Shown: one piece after another, positions 1 through 9,800 of the stretch
Numbering within the stretch: the first letter of the stretch is position 1
Layout of the letters: the number at the start of each line of letters is the position of its first letter
Origin: Vibrio bivalvicida
GTDB taxonomy: Bacteria > Pseudomonadota > Gammaproteobacteria > Enterobacterales > Vibrionaceae
Assembly (NCBI RefSeq): GCF_001399455.2
Contig: NZ_LLEI02000013.1
Coordinates: forward strand, 1-64,000
Direction: 5' to 3'
Length of the DNA stretch: 64,000 nucleotides
Program-made: the position numbers and the translations under genes
The notes under the pieces: generated by a model
Database searches by the model: none
Seen by the model: the letters and a program-made list of their open reading frames with translations, nothing else
Told to the model about the DNA's origin: nothing

Positions 1-7
1 CATCGTA

Positions 8-1560
<1,553 letters not shown>

Positions 1561-1770
1561 AAGATTTTGTTCGGCTCAATGAATACTGACTTCAAAACTA
1601 CTGTGTAATTTTAAAGCTATTATCGTTCCAACAGAACGATAATGAATTGACTGTGCTCGATAACCGAAGTTATCAAATTGGTCACTCAGTTCATTGAAAC
1701 CTAATTTGTTTCCGAAGAAACTAATTGGATTATCATCAACGAGTGCCCACACAGATTGATAGGTTTATAT

Positions 1771-1781
1771 TGTTAAAGAGC
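1771..1781 (-). promoter_or_regulatory. rrn leader boxA antitermination site
   Basis: The minus strand reads GCTCTTTAACA, the canonical boxA that recruits the Nus antitermination complex to rRNA transcripts. It lies between the P2 promoter and the 16S 5' end, as in other gammaproteobacterial rrn leaders. Confidence 0.9.
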
Positions 1782-1813
1782 TTCGTTTTGGGCTCTGCTC
1801 AAAACGGACGGCC

Positions 1814-1841
1814 ATTTTATCGAGATAACTTCTAGTGTCAA
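1814..1841 (-). promoter_or_regulatory. rrn P2 promoter
   Basis: The minus strand has a perfect -35 TTGACA (1841-1836), a 16-bp spacer and a -10 TAAAAT (1819-1814). It sits upstream of boxA, where the constitutive P2 promoter of rrn operons is expected. Confidence 0.85.
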
Positions 1842-1938
1842 ACACTTTTTTCGTTATTTCTTCGAAAGTTAATGCTTAACTTTCACCGCCTCGGTTGTCA
1901 TTACTCTTCAGCTCGGTTTCCCGTGACAACGGAGGCGC

Positions 1939-1967
1939 ATTATAGAGAGTTAGCTTCGAAGCACAAG
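1939..1967 (-). promoter_or_regulatory. rrn P1 promoter with GC-rich discriminator
   Basis: The minus strand has -35 CTTGTG (1967-1962), 17 bp, then a perfect -10 TATAAT (1944-1939). It is followed directly by GCGCCTCC, the GC-rich discriminator typical of stringently controlled, ppGpp-sensitive rRNA promoters. Upstream (1970-1985) is an A/T tract that fits an UP element. The promoter starts only about 75 bp beyond the clpB terminator. The rest of 1561-2040 is rrn leader without a gene. Confidence 0.85.
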
Positions 1968-2040
1968 GGTTAAATTAAAAAAAAGTGGCCACTTCAGGCC
2001 GTTCGGTCAGCAAACGACCAATAAGTCTAAAAAGAACGCA

Positions 2041-2065
2041 AAAGAGCCCTAAATTGGGCTCTTTT
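2041..2065 (-). terminator. clpB terminator
   Basis: The GC-rich hairpin AAGAGCCC / GGGCTCTT with an AATTT-type loop ends in T residues on the minus strand, just after the clpB stop. It separates clpB from the downstream rrn promoter region. Confidence 0.85.
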
Positions 2066-2084
2066 AAACATTCAATGAATGAAA

Positions 2085-4658
2085 TTATTGGTGTGCAATA
2101 ATCTGATCATTGTTGACTAGCAGTTTAACTGGTTTGTCTGGTATCACTTTTCCAGCCAGAATTGCTTTGGCTAATGGGTTTTCTACGCTCTGCTGAATCG
2201 CTCGCTTAAGCGGTCTAGCACCAAAAACAGGATCGAAGCCGACTTGAGCAATCACATCTAGTGCCTTTTCAGACACATCAAGTGAATAACCTTTTTCTTC
2301 CATTCTCTTCGATAAACGCGTTAATTGAATAGACGCAATCAACTTGATGTGGTCTTGGCCTAGTGGGTGGAACACGACACTTTCATCGACACGGTTAAGA
2401 AACTCTGGGCGGAAATGCTTGCTTACCACGTCCATGACTTGCTCTTTCATACCCAAATAATCAACAGAACCGAAATTTTCCTGAATCCGAGTAGAGCCTA
2501 AGTTAGAGGTCATAATGACAACGGTATTGCGGAAGTCGACCGTTCGCCCCTGCCCATCAGTTAGGCGACCATCATCTAATACTTGTAACAAGATATTGAA
2601 TACGTCTGGATGCGCCTTCTCCACTTCATCAAGTAAGATTACCGAGTATGGCTTACGGCGAACCGCTTCAGTTAAGTAGCCCCCTTCTTCATAACCGACA
2701 TAACCTGGAGGTGCGCCGACTAAACGAGCGACAGAGTGTTTTTCCATAAACTCTGACATATCGATACGTACCATCGCATCTTCACTATCAAACATAAAGC
2801 TGGCTAATGTTTTACATAGCTCAGTTTTACCGACTCCTGTTGGCCCTAAGAACAGGAAAGAGCCTATAGGCTGATTTGGATCAGATAGACCAGCTCGACT
2901 TCGACGGATTGCATTTGCGACAACTTCTACCGCTTCAGTTTGCCCAATGACACGTTTGTGTAGGACATCTTCCATACGCAGTAGTTTTTCTTTCTCCGCT
3001 TCAAGCATCTTAGAAACTGGAATCCCAGTTTGCTTAGAGAGTACATCAGCGATTTCGTTATCTGTGACCTTATTACGTAACAGAGTCATTTCTTGCATTT
3101 CAGCTTGGGTAGCAAGGTCTAGCTGTTTCTCTAGTTCCGGAATTCGGCCGTATTGAAGCTCTGACATTCGATTGAGATCACCTGCGCGACGGGCAAACTC
3201 CATATCCATACGAGCTTGCTCCAGCTCAGACTTTATGTGCTGAGTGCCCGACAGCGCTGCTTTCTCGGCGTTCCAAACCTCTTCTAACTCAGCAAAGGCA
3301 CGTTCTTTTTCTGTCAATTCATCGTTTAAGATAGTTAAGCGCTTCTCACTCGCATCATCATGTTCATTGGTCAATGCTTGCTGCTCGATCTTAAGTTGAA
3401 TGATCTTGCGCTCTAACTTATCTAAAGATTCTGGTTTTGAATCGATCTGCATACGAATGCTTGAAGCCGCCTCATCAATAAGGTCAATGGCTTTATCCGG
3501 AAGCTGACGATCCGAAACATAGCGATGTGACAAGCTTGCCGCTGCGACAATCGCAGGATCGGTTATCTCTACATGATGGTGGAGTTCATAGCGTTCCTTC
3601 AAACCACGCAAGATAGCGACTGTATCTTCAACGCTAGGTTCATCGACAATCACTTTTTGGAAGCGACGCTCTAATGCTGGGTCTTTCTCTAAATATTGAC
3701 GATATTCATCAAGAGTTGTGGCACCAACACAATGAAGCTCACCACGAGCAAGGGCAGGTTTAAGCATGTTACCTGCATCCATTGAGCCTTCGCCTTTACC
3801 CGCACCAACCATGGTATGAATTTCGTCGATAAAGAGGATGATATTGCCCTCTTCTTTAGATAACTCATTGAGTACCGACTTAAGGCGTTCTTCAAACTCA
3901 CCTCGATATTTAGCCCCCGCAACTAACGCCCCCATATCTAAGGAGAGTACTCGACGACTGCGTAGACCTTCAGGTACTTCATTATTAACGATTCGTTGAG
4001 CAAGACCTTCCACAATCGCAGTTTTACCCACGCCAGGTTCACCAATGATAACGGGGTTATTTTTAGTACGTCGTTGTAAGACTTGAATCGTACGGCGAAT
4101 TTCGTCATCACGTCCAATGACGGGGTCGAGTTTCCCTTGCTCTGCTCGCTCGGTCAGATCAATGGTGAATTTCTCTAGCGCTTGGCGAAGCTCCTCTGCA
4201 TTTGGATCATTCACTTTTTGCCCACCGCGCACTTTATCTATTGCTTCAGAAACATTAGCCTCAGTTAAGCCCAGTTCTTTTAAAAGTGAGCCTAGTGGAC
4301 CTCTATCTTCTAGCGCCGCGAGCAGGAACACTTCAGAGGAGATATATGAATCTTGACGTTTCTGTGCCACTTTGTCGCACAAATTAAACATGGTGCCCAT
4401 AGCGCTAGATAACTGAACATCCCCACCAATACCGCTTACCTTGGGCAGTCGGTCGAGAATTTCGCTTAACTTAGAGCGCAAGTGAGTCACATCAACGTTG
4501 AGCATAGTCAAAAGAGGGCGAACCGGGCTGCCGTTTTGATCCATCAGTGCCACCATTAAATGCACTGGCTCTATATATTGATGATCACGGCCTAATGCCA
4601 ATGATTGAGCGTCAGATATTGCGATTTGGAATTTGCTAGTAAATCTGTCAAGACGCAT
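2085..4658 (-). CDS. clpB: ATP-dependent disaggregase chaperone ClpB
   Basis: This is the cytoplasmic AAA+ disaggregase, which works as a hexamer with DnaK/DnaJ/GrpE to pull proteins out of aggregates. The 857-residue length equals E. coli ClpB. In order it has an N-terminal Clp repeat domain (about 1-145), NBD1 with Walker A GEPGVGKT at 206-213, a long charged middle-domain coiled coil (about 400-530), and NBD2 with Walker A GPTGVGKT near 605. The NBD1 Walker B segment reads ILFIDEIHT. The start is supported by AGGAAGG 8 nt upstream and by alignment to the family N-terminus ([10 protein letters not shown]). It has its own sigma32-type promoter and terminator; pgeF lies upstream on the same strand. 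Confidence 0.98.
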   Translation of the reverse strand: MRLDRFTSKFQIAISDAQSLALGRDHQYIEPVHLMVALMDQNGSPVRPLLTMLNVDVTHLRSKLSEILDRLPKVSGIGGDVQLSSAMGTMFNLCDKVAQKRQDSYISSEVFLLAALEDRGPLGSLLKELGLTEANVSEAIDKVRGGQKVNDPNAEELRQALEKFTIDLTERAEQGKLDPVIGRDDEIRRTIQVLQRRTKNNPVIIGEPGVGKTAIVEGLAQRIVNNEVPEGLRSRRVLSLDMGALVAGAKYRGEFEERLKSVLNELSKEEGNIILFIDEIHTMVGAGKGEGSMDAGNMLKPALARGELHCVGATTLDEYRQYLEKDPALERRFQKVIVDEPSVEDTVAILRGLKERYELHHHVEITDPAIVAAASLSHRYVSDRQLPDKAIDLIDEAASSIRMQIDSKPESLDKLERKIIQLKIEQQALTNEHDDASEKRLTILNDELTEKERAFAELEEVWNAEKAALSGTQHIKSELEQARMDMEFARRAGDLNRMSELQYGRIPELEKQLDLATQAEMQEMTLLRNKVTDNEIADVLSKQTGIPVSKMLEAEKEKLLRMEDVLHKRVIGQTEAVEVVANAIRRSRAGLSDPNQPIGSFLFLGPTGVGKTELCKTLASFMFDSEDAMVRIDMSEFMEKHSVARLVGAPPGYVGYEEGGYLTEAVRRKPYSVILLDEVEKAHPDVFNILLQVLDDGRLTDGQGRTVDFRNTVVIMTSNLGSTRIQENFGSVDYLGMKEQVMDVVSKHFRPEFLNRVDESVVFHPLGQDHIKLIASIQLTRLSKRMEEKGYSLDVSEKALDVIAQVGFDPVFGARPLKRAIQQSVENPLAKAILAGKVIPDKPVKLLVNNDQIIAHQ

Positions 4659-4705
4659 AACTACCTTCCTACCTCAACTGAGAAAAATTAACTAATCAGT
4701 ATGAA

Positions 4706-4734
4706 AGATGGATACGCTAGAGGTAATTTTCAAG
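4706..4734 (-). promoter_or_regulatory. Sigma32 (RpoH) heat-shock promoter of clpB
   Basis: The minus strand carries a perfect -35 CTTGAAA (4734-4728), a 14-bp spacer and the -10 ATCCATCT (4713-4706). This matches the RpoH consensus (CTTGAAA, 13-15 bp, CCCCATnT) closely in position and spacing. It lies about 50 bp before the clpB start. Confidence 0.8.
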
Positions 4735-4769
4735 GGGACGATACCTGTTTCCACTATGAAAACAGACGA

Positions 4770-5498
4770 TTAATTTTCTATCCAGATAAAAGTTGCTTGG
4801 CGCCCAGTAACTCCATCACGGCGATAAGAGTAAAAACGCTCTGCATCTGAGTAAGTACAAAGGTTACTGTAATAAACTTGACTCACTCCGGCGCGTTGTA
4901 GCCTTTGAGTAATCAATTGATTCATGTCAGCTAGCCATTTGCCTTGCAGCTCACGTGGAGCAAATGCTGCCATGGCACCAGTATCTACAGATACAAATGC
5001 ATCGACAACATCTTTCCCAACTTCAAACACCTGAGATCCAATGGCTGGACCAATCCAAGCCATCACTTCACCGTCAAACTTTTCAAGCGCATTTTCAACA
5101 ATACCACTGGCTAGGCCGCGCCATCCAGCATGTACTGCCGCCACTTGCGTTCCCTGTACATTAGTAAGCAAAACCGGCAAACAATCTGCGGTCATGGCAG
5201 AACACACCACCCCAGAACTTTGAGTAAAGACTCCATCAGCATCTAAAACGAGAGCTGTTGGGGCTTTAATTTCTTCTACGACAGAAGAGTGAGTTTGATT
5301 CAACCAAACTGGCGCACTTGGCAATTTTGCTTGCTCTATGAGCCACTGACGATTTTGTTCCACCTTTGAGATCTCGTCCCCAACATGCATACCTAGGTTC
5401 AAACCTTGATACACACCAGTAGAAAAGCCATCCACTCGTGTTGAAGAGAAGGCTTTTATCTGTTTTGCTACGGGCCAGTTAGGAACGATCATCTCCAT
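4770..5498 (-). CDS. pgeF: Peptidoglycan editing factor / multicopper polyphenol oxidase-family protein PgeF (YfiH)
   Basis: This is a 242-residue YfiH/DUF152 family protein. Family members act on purine nucleosides in vitro, and in E. coli PgeF is linked to removal of UDP-MurNAc misloaded with L-serine. Conserved metal-site segments are visible: NQTHSS, MTADCLPVLL and AVHAGWRGL, giving the His/Cys/His set. It lies 4 bp downstream of rluD on the same strand, the order seen in E. coli (rluD-yfiH-clpB), so the two are probably cotranscribed. A second ATG two codons in (IVPNW start) is a possible alternative start. The exact substrate in this organism is inferred from the family. Confidence 0.93.
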   Translation of the reverse strand: MEMIVPNWPVAKQIKAFSSTRVDGFSTGVYQGLNLGMHVGDEISKVEQNRQWLIEQAKLPSAPVWLNQTHSSVVEEIKAPTALVLDADGVFTQSSGVVCSAMTADCLPVLLTNVQGTQVAAVHAGWRGLASGIVENALEKFDGEVMAWIGPAIGSQVFEVGKDVVDAFVSVDTGAMAAFAPRELQGKWLADMNQLITQRLQRAGVSQVYYSNLCTYSDAERFYSYRRDGVTGRQATFIWIEN

Positions 5499-5502
5499 GA
5501 AA

Positions 5503-6483
5503 CTAAAACTCGTCTTCTAATCCGTGTTCGCGGGTGTCTTGGCGAAGCGCTTCAGCCATTTCTACCATGTCATCTGGCACCGGCGCATGAAACTCCACTT
5601 CTTCACCAGTAATCGGATGCTCAAACTTAAGCATGACAGCATGCAGAGCCTGACGGTCAAAAGAGCGGATGTGCTCTGCCAACTCTTGCGAAGCACCACT
5701 AGGTATGCGAGCGCGACCACCATATGCGGTGTCACCTAATAGAGGATGCTGCAGGTAAGACATATGAACACGGATCTGGTGAGTACGACCTGTTTCAAGG
5801 CGCAAACGAATGCGAGTGTGCTCGCGAAAATGCTCTGCTACTCGGTAATGAGTAATAGCAGGCTTACCCATAGGGCTGACTGCCATTAGCGTTCGCTTAG
5901 TAGAGTGACGTCCAATAGGCTGTTCAACTCGACCACCAGCCGTCATACGACCAATTGCAATTGCTTCATACTCACGAACAAAGTTGCGCTTTTTCTGTAA
6001 TGCACGAACGAGGCGTGTTTGAGCAGGAACCGTCTTGGCTACCACCATCAAACCCGTTGTATCTTTATCAAGACGGTGCACAATACCTGCACGCGGTACT
6101 TCAGCGATATCCGGGTAATGATGCAACAATGCGTTCAACACTGTTCCATCTGGTGTACCTGCGCCTGGGTGGACCACAAAACCGCGCGGTTTATTGATCA
6201 CCATAATATCGTCATCTTCATAAACGATATCAAGAGGGATATCTTGCGCTTCCCAACGCTCTTCATCTTCAAGTTCCGCTTGCAGAGTAATCTCTTCACC
6301 GCCCATTACTTTGGTACGTGGCTTAGTGATGACTTCTCCGTTTACTTGAACGTTACCATTCAAAAGCCACTCTTTGAGGCGAGAACGGGAGAAGTCGGCG
6401 AATAATTCGGCGATAGCTTGGTCTAAACGCTGACCTAATTGGCTATCTTTTACTGTATTTGTTAATTCAATCTGCTGAGCCAT
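5503..6483 (-). CDS. rluD: 23S rRNA pseudouridine(1911/1915/1917) synthase RluD
   Basis: RluD makes the helix-69 pseudouridines at 1911, 1915 and 1917 of 23S rRNA, needed for normal subunit joining and termination. The protein is 326 residues. An N-terminal S4 RNA-binding domain (about 18-80) is followed by the RluA-type catalytic domain with HRLDKDTTGL, placing the catalytic Asp at 139, as in the E. coli enzyme. It is divergent from bamD and leads into pgeF. The 30-140 bp between rluD and bamD hold the promoters of both; none was confidently assigned. Confidence 0.97.
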   Translation of the reverse strand: MAQQIELTNTVKDSQLGQRLDQAIAELFADFSRSRLKEWLLNGNVQVNGEVITKPRTKVMGGEEITLQAELEDEERWEAQDIPLDIVYEDDDIMVINKPRGFVVHPGAGTPDGTVLNALLHHYPDIAEVPRAGIVHRLDKDTTGLMVVAKTVPAQTRLVRALQKKRNFVREYEAIAIGRMTAGGRVEQPIGRHSTKRTLMAVSPMGKPAITHYRVAEHFREHTRIRLRLETGRTHQIRVHMSYLQHPLLGDTAYGGRARIPSGASQELAEHIRSFDRQALHAVMLKFEHPITGEEVEFHAPVPDDMVEMAEALRQDTREHGLEDEF

Positions 6484-6618
6484 ATCGAACTTTTTTTAAA
6501 AATGTGAGACTAATTGCCACTACTGTGGAAAAATATACTATTTGGACATTGTATCTGTTACACGGTAGAAAGTAACGGAAGCAATAGAAATATTTATCTC
6601 AAGGAATCGAATCCTGAC

Positions 6619-7344
6619 ATGAAAAAGCATACTTTATCTGGCTTGTTGGCATTATCTGTACTGGTAGGCTGCTCTAGCAGCGAAGAAGTTGTGCCAGATG
6701 TGCCACCATCTGAGCTTTACTCAGAAGCACAGGTTTCGCTCCAAAGTGGCAACTGGCTGACAGCAATTAGCAAACTGGAAGCGCTAGATTCTCGCTACCC
6801 GTTTGGTGCTTACTCAGAGCAGGTGCAACTTGACCTCATTTACGCGTACTACAAAAACGACGATTTAGCCTTAGGTTTAGCAACGATTGAACGCTTTATG
6901 CGCCTTAACCCAACCCATGAAAAACTAGATTGGGTATTGTATATGCGTGGCCTTACGCATATGGCGCAAGATCGTAACTTTATGCACGACGTGTTTAACA
7001 TGGATCGTAGCGATCGCGATCCTGAACCGGTTAAGAAAGCATTTGCTGACTTTAAAAAGCTACTAGAGCGATACCCAACTAGTCCTTATGCTGAAGATGC
7101 GCAAAAACGTATGTATGCACTTAAGAATCGCTTAGCGAATTATGATTTGGCTACCGCTGATTTTTATCTCCGCCGTGAAGCTTGGATTGCCGCAATCAAT
7201 CGCACTCAAGAGCTACAGAAAACTTACCCAGATACAGAAGCCGCACGTAAATCTTTAGAGATTCAACTCGAAGCCTACCAACAGCTTGGACTTGAAGATG
7301 CAGTTAAGCGAACGGAAGAACTGATAGAACTCAATCCAGAGTAA
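6619..7344 (+). CDS. bamD: Outer membrane protein assembly factor BamD
   Basis: BamD is the essential outer-membrane lipoprotein of the BAM complex that inserts beta-barrel proteins. The 241-residue product starts with a lipoprotein signal peptide ending in LVGC, so Cys18 would be lipidated. It continues with TPR-type helical repeats (SELYSEAQVSLQSGNW, then FADFKKLLERYPTSPYAEDA). The open frame extends 35 codons upstream to 6514, but that leader has no family match. The ATG at 6619 gives a canonical lipoprotein start. The gene is monocistronic, with a strong terminator just downstream. Confidence 0.97.
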   Translation: MKKHTLSGLLALSVLVGCSSSEEVVPDVPPSELYSEAQVSLQSGNWLTAISKLEALDSRYPFGAYSEQVQLDLIYAYYKNDDLALGLATIERFMRLNPTHEKLDWVLYMRGLTHMAQDRNFMHDVFNMDRSDRDPEPVKKAFADFKKLLERYPTSPYAEDAQKRMYALKNRLANYDLATADFYLRREAWIAAINRTQELQKTYPDTEAARKSLEIQLEAYQQLGLEDAVKRTEELIELNPE

Positions 7345-7360
7345 CTTGCTAATTTAATAG

Positions 7361-7393
7361 AAAAAGCGCCTTCACATTTGAAGGCGCTTTTTG
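7361..7393 (+). terminator. bamD terminator
   Basis: The hairpin AAAGCGCCTTC / GAAGGCGCTTT with a 7-nt loop and a T-rich 3' flank lies 16 bp after the bamD stop. Confidence 0.9.
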
Positions 7394-7459
7394 TATCCCT
7401 TCTTGGCACCTGTACCATTTAGCAACTACATTTTAATCAATATTGATTAGAGGTTAGTC

Positions 7460-8881
7460 ATGCTGCGATCCTTTGTTTCGATCTTATTATTAGCACTTTC
7501 ATTTCAATGCGCCCACGCTCTTTCATTGTCGCCATTGAAAAAGCAGCCATACTTTGGTGACCTTCCCGTACTCGAAAAGAAAGGAGTCATAAGAGTCCTA
7601 GTCGCTGCTGACTTGGGCTTCTACTATGTTGAAGGAGGTAAACCCAAAGGTATACTTGCTGAGCTTCTATACCATTTCGAAAAAGAGCTGAGACAGCGTT
7701 CCTCGTATTTTAACCTGCAAGTAATTCCGGTCCATCGCGACGAATTACTCCCATCTCTTGAACAAGGCTACGGAGACTTAGCCGTTGCCAACCTAACCAT
7801 TACTCAATCTAGGCGAGAAAAAATCGACTTTAGTGCACCTGTTTTGAAAGGTGTTCAAGAGCTACTTATCACCCATAATGCCATCGAACCTATTACCTCT
7901 TTGCACCAATTAAGTGGTCAAGAAATCTGGGTACGAGCAAGCTCAAGCTATTTCGAGAGTTTGCAGAAACTCAACAAGGAATTAGACAGGAAATCGTTGC
8001 AACCCGTAACAATTCGATTTATTGAAGAAACCTTACAAGACTATGAACTGGTTGAGATGGTTAACCAAGGACATATTCCCGCCACCATACTCGATAGCCA
8101 CAAAACAGAGCTGTGGCTAAAGGTCATGGAGAACATTCAAATTCACGCACAGATTCCTTTACGTGCAGAAGGACAGATCGCTTGGGCGATGCGAAAAAAC
8201 AGTCCTAAACTCGAGTCCTTCGTTAATCAATACCTCAAGAACTATCGCTCAGGCACCTTACTTGGCAATGTTATCTATGGTAAATACCTTGGTAACACGA
8301 CATGGCTTAAGCGCATTTTGAATCCCAACCACATCAATAAACTTGAATCCCTGACCCCAATATTTGAGCTGTACTCAGACCAATACAGTTTCGATTCTTT
8401 AATGATTTCTGCCCAAGGTTTTCAGGAGTCAGGGCTCGATCAGAGTAAGGTATCCCACAAAGGTGCAGTAGGAGTGATGCAAGTTCTGCCAAGTACTGCA
8501 AAAGATCCCAACGTCAATATTCCGGATATTTACCAAGTCGATAACAACATTCATGCGGGTGTAAAGTACATGCGATTTATTAAAGATCGCTATTTTAGTC
8601 AGCCCGATATCATGCCAGAAGATCAGGTCTACTTCTCACTTGCAGCCTATAACGCTGGTCCTGCAAATATCCGAAAAATGCGCCGTCTTGCACAGCAAAA
8701 TGGTTACGACCCCAACAAGTGGTTTCGCAATGTAGAAATCATGGCCCGTAGAAATATTGGAAGAGAGCCCGTTCACTATGTGTCTAACATTAATCGCTAC
8801 TTTATCATCTACAAACAACTCAATTCTTTGAAACTGTTAAGAGAAAATCAGGCAGCGCGCAACACTGCGAAAGAACGATAA
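7460..8881 (+). CDS. MltF-like membrane-bound lytic transglycosylase
   Basis: This 473-residue protein has an N-terminal signal peptide (about 1-20). Next comes a periplasmic solute-binding-like domain (SBP_bac_3 type, about 40-270), then a C-terminal SLT transglycosylase domain (about 305-450). The SLT hallmarks are visible: the catalytic-Glu segment ISAQGFQESGLD, GAVGVMQVLPSTA and LAAYNAGPANI. MltF cleaves peptidoglycan to 1,6-anhydro products, and its SBP-like domain modulates activity. The canonical Vibrio mltF normally lies elsewhere (near purL), so I treat this as a paralogue and give no symbol. Start ATG has GAGG about 8 nt upstream. It follows bamD but is separated from it by a terminator. 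Confidence 0.85.
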   Translation: MLRSFVSILLLALSFQCAHALSLSPLKKQPYFGDLPVLEKKGVIRVLVAADLGFYYVEGGKPKGILAELLYHFEKELRQRSSYFNLQVIPVHRDELLPSLEQGYGDLAVANLTITQSRREKIDFSAPVLKGVQELLITHNAIEPITSLHQLSGQEIWVRASSSYFESLQKLNKELDRKSLQPVTIRFIEETLQDYELVEMVNQGHIPATILDSHKTELWLKVMENIQIHAQIPLRAEGQIAWAMRKNSPKLESFVNQYLKNYRSGTLLGNVIYGKYLGNTTWLKRILNPNHINKLESLTPIFELYSDQYSFDSLMISAQGFQESGLDQSKVSHKGAVGVMQVLPSTAKDPNVNIPDIYQVDNNIHAGVKYMRFIKDRYFSQPDIMPEDQVYFSLAAYNAGPANIRKMRRLAQQNGYDPNKWFRNVEIMARRNIGREPVHYVSNINRYFIIYKQLNSLKLLRENQAARNTAKER

Positions 8882-9096
8882 AACTACAATTCCATAAAGG
8901 TAAAAACAGCGGAAATGAGGCCAGAATAGGAAATGGAATTTAATTCACATTTTTCAGATGATTAATTTGCAATCAAGTGTTTTTATCAGGTCGTACAAAG
9001 CCCCTAAAAAACAGTTGAATTTTAGCTGGTTACCTCTACCAATCTAATGAGATTTTTTACTGACACAAGCTTTTTCGACTCCCTATCGGTAGACTA

Positions 9097-9112
9097 TTTG
9101 AGATAGATCACG
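9097..9112 (+). promoter_or_regulatory. Upstream CRP-like site of raiA
   Basis: TTTGA-N6-TCACG matches the CRP consensus (TGTGA-N6-TCACA) at 8 of 10 positions. Its centre lies 49 bp upstream of the stronger site at 9146-9161. The surrounding gap 8882-9226 holds no gene; the first 200 bp is AT-rich with no other recognised element. Confidence 0.45.
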
Positions 9113-9145
9113 TTTAATTTCAATGCCTAAAAACACCCGCCAAAG

Positions 9146-9187
9146 AGTGATGCAAATCACATTATTTTACCCTTGGATACGTAATCT
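9146..9187 (+). promoter_or_regulatory. CRP site and class II-type promoter of raiA
   Basis: AGTGA-N6-TCACA at 9146-9161 differs from the CRP consensus at one position. It is centred at 9153.5. A -10-like TAATCT lies at 9182-9187, which puts the start site near 9194-9195 and the CRP centre near -41.5, the class II activator position. The leader to the raiA ATG would be about 33 nt. E. coli raiA is also reported as CRP-controlled; activity here is inferred. Confidence 0.7.
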
Positions 9188-9226
9188 GGAGTTAACCCAT
9201 GAGGGATGACACAGAGGAAAACATTT

Positions 9227-9553
9227 ATGAAAGTAAACATCACTGGTAAAAATATCGACATCACCTCTGCAATCCGCAATCACATTGAGAGCAAGTTTAA
9301 AAAACTAGAAAAGTGGCAAGTAGACATTATTGGTTGTCAGGCAACCTTTAGCGAGGAGCCAAATAAACAGAAGAAATTTGAAGCTGTGATTACCGTACCG
9401 AAAGGACAACTAATTGCCTCTGCTACTCACGAAGATTTATACGCTGCCGTTAACGAGGTAGAACAGAAACTAGAACGTCAGCTAAACAAACTACGTCACA
9501 AGCCAGAAGCACGTCGTACTGATAAACCAGAGCTTGAAGAAGAAGTAGAATAA
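9227..9553 (+). CDS. raiA: Ribosome-associated translation inhibitor RaiA (YfiA)
   Basis: RaiA binds the 30S decoding centre in stationary phase and cold stress, blocks translation and favours inactive 70S monomers. The 108-residue sequence shows the HPF/RaiA fold signature (MKVNITGKNIDITSAIRNHIESKFKKL), a KLEKWQ segment as in E. coli YfiA, and a basic C-terminal part (LERQLNKLRHK). The frame opens at 9206, but the ATG at 9227 has AGAGGA 8 nt upstream and matches the family start. It is monocistronic, with CRP sites upstream and a terminator downstream. Confidence 0.95.
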   Translation: MKVNITGKNIDITSAIRNHIESKFKKLEKWQVDIIGCQATFSEEPNKQKKFEAVITVPKGQLIASATHEDLYAAVNEVEQKLERQLNKLRHKPEARRTDKPELEEEVE

Positions 9554-9576
9554 AAACAAAATAAGAGGTTTATAAA

Positions 9577-9604
9577 AATAGCGCCAATTGGCGCTATTTT
9601 TTTG
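9577..9604 (+). terminator. raiA terminator
   Basis: The hairpin AAATAGCGCC / GGCGCTATTT with an AATT loop is followed by a run of Ts. It lies 24 bp after the raiA stop. Confidence 0.9.
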
Positions 9605-9605
9605 C

Positions 9606-9634
9606 TTGACGCCCCATAACCTGTTGCTTATTGT
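9606..9634 (+). promoter_or_regulatory. Probable pheA operon promoter
   Basis: TTGACG (9606-9611), 17 bp, TATTGT (9629-9634). The start site would be near 9641, giving a leader transcript of about 145 nt up to the attenuator, similar in size to the E. coli pheA leader. Confidence 0.55.
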
Positions 9635-9664
9635 GTTCAAGGATTTACTACTTAGTTGATTAAT

Positions 9665-9712
9665 ATGCACCAACCTACACTGTTCTTTTTCGACTTATTT
9701 TTTCTCCACTAA
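9665..9712 (+). CDS. pheL: pheA operon leader peptide
   Basis: A 15-codon ORF encodes MHQPTLFFFDLFFLH, with five Phe codons in nine positions. It lies upstream of an attenuator hairpin and the pheA gene. It is functionally the counterpart of the E. coli pheA leader peptide: ribosome stalling at the Phe codons when charged tRNA-Phe is scarce prevents termination. The sequence is not conserved with E. coli beyond the Phe run, as usual for leader peptides. Confidence 0.9.
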   Translation: MHQPTLFFFDLFFLH

Positions 9713-9716
9713 GCTT

Positions 9717-9787
9717 GGAGGCTCTCTCGTTTTCGAAAGATAAGTCAAAAACGAACAGAAAGCCTCCCAAAGGGAGGCTTTTTTTAT
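9717..9787 (+). terminator. pheA transcription attenuator
   Basis: The terminator hairpin AAGCCTCCC / GGGAGGCTT followed by seven Ts lies at 9760-9786. The competing strand GGAGGCT at 9717-9723 is exactly complementary to AGCCTCC at 9761-9767, forming the antiterminator. The leader codon region (about 9685-9703, CGACTTATTTTTTC) can pair with 9736-9750 (GAAAGATAAGTC). A ribosome stalled on the Phe codons would free 9717-9723 for antitermination. One that reaches the stop at 9710-9712 would cover it and allow termination. Confidence 0.88.
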
Positions 9788-9800
9788 AAGGAATACCAGG

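Noticed and set aside
6487..6512. Possible sigmaE promoter before bamD (GAACTT at 6487)
   Set aside because: The -10 at the required spacing does not match TCTGA or TCAAA.
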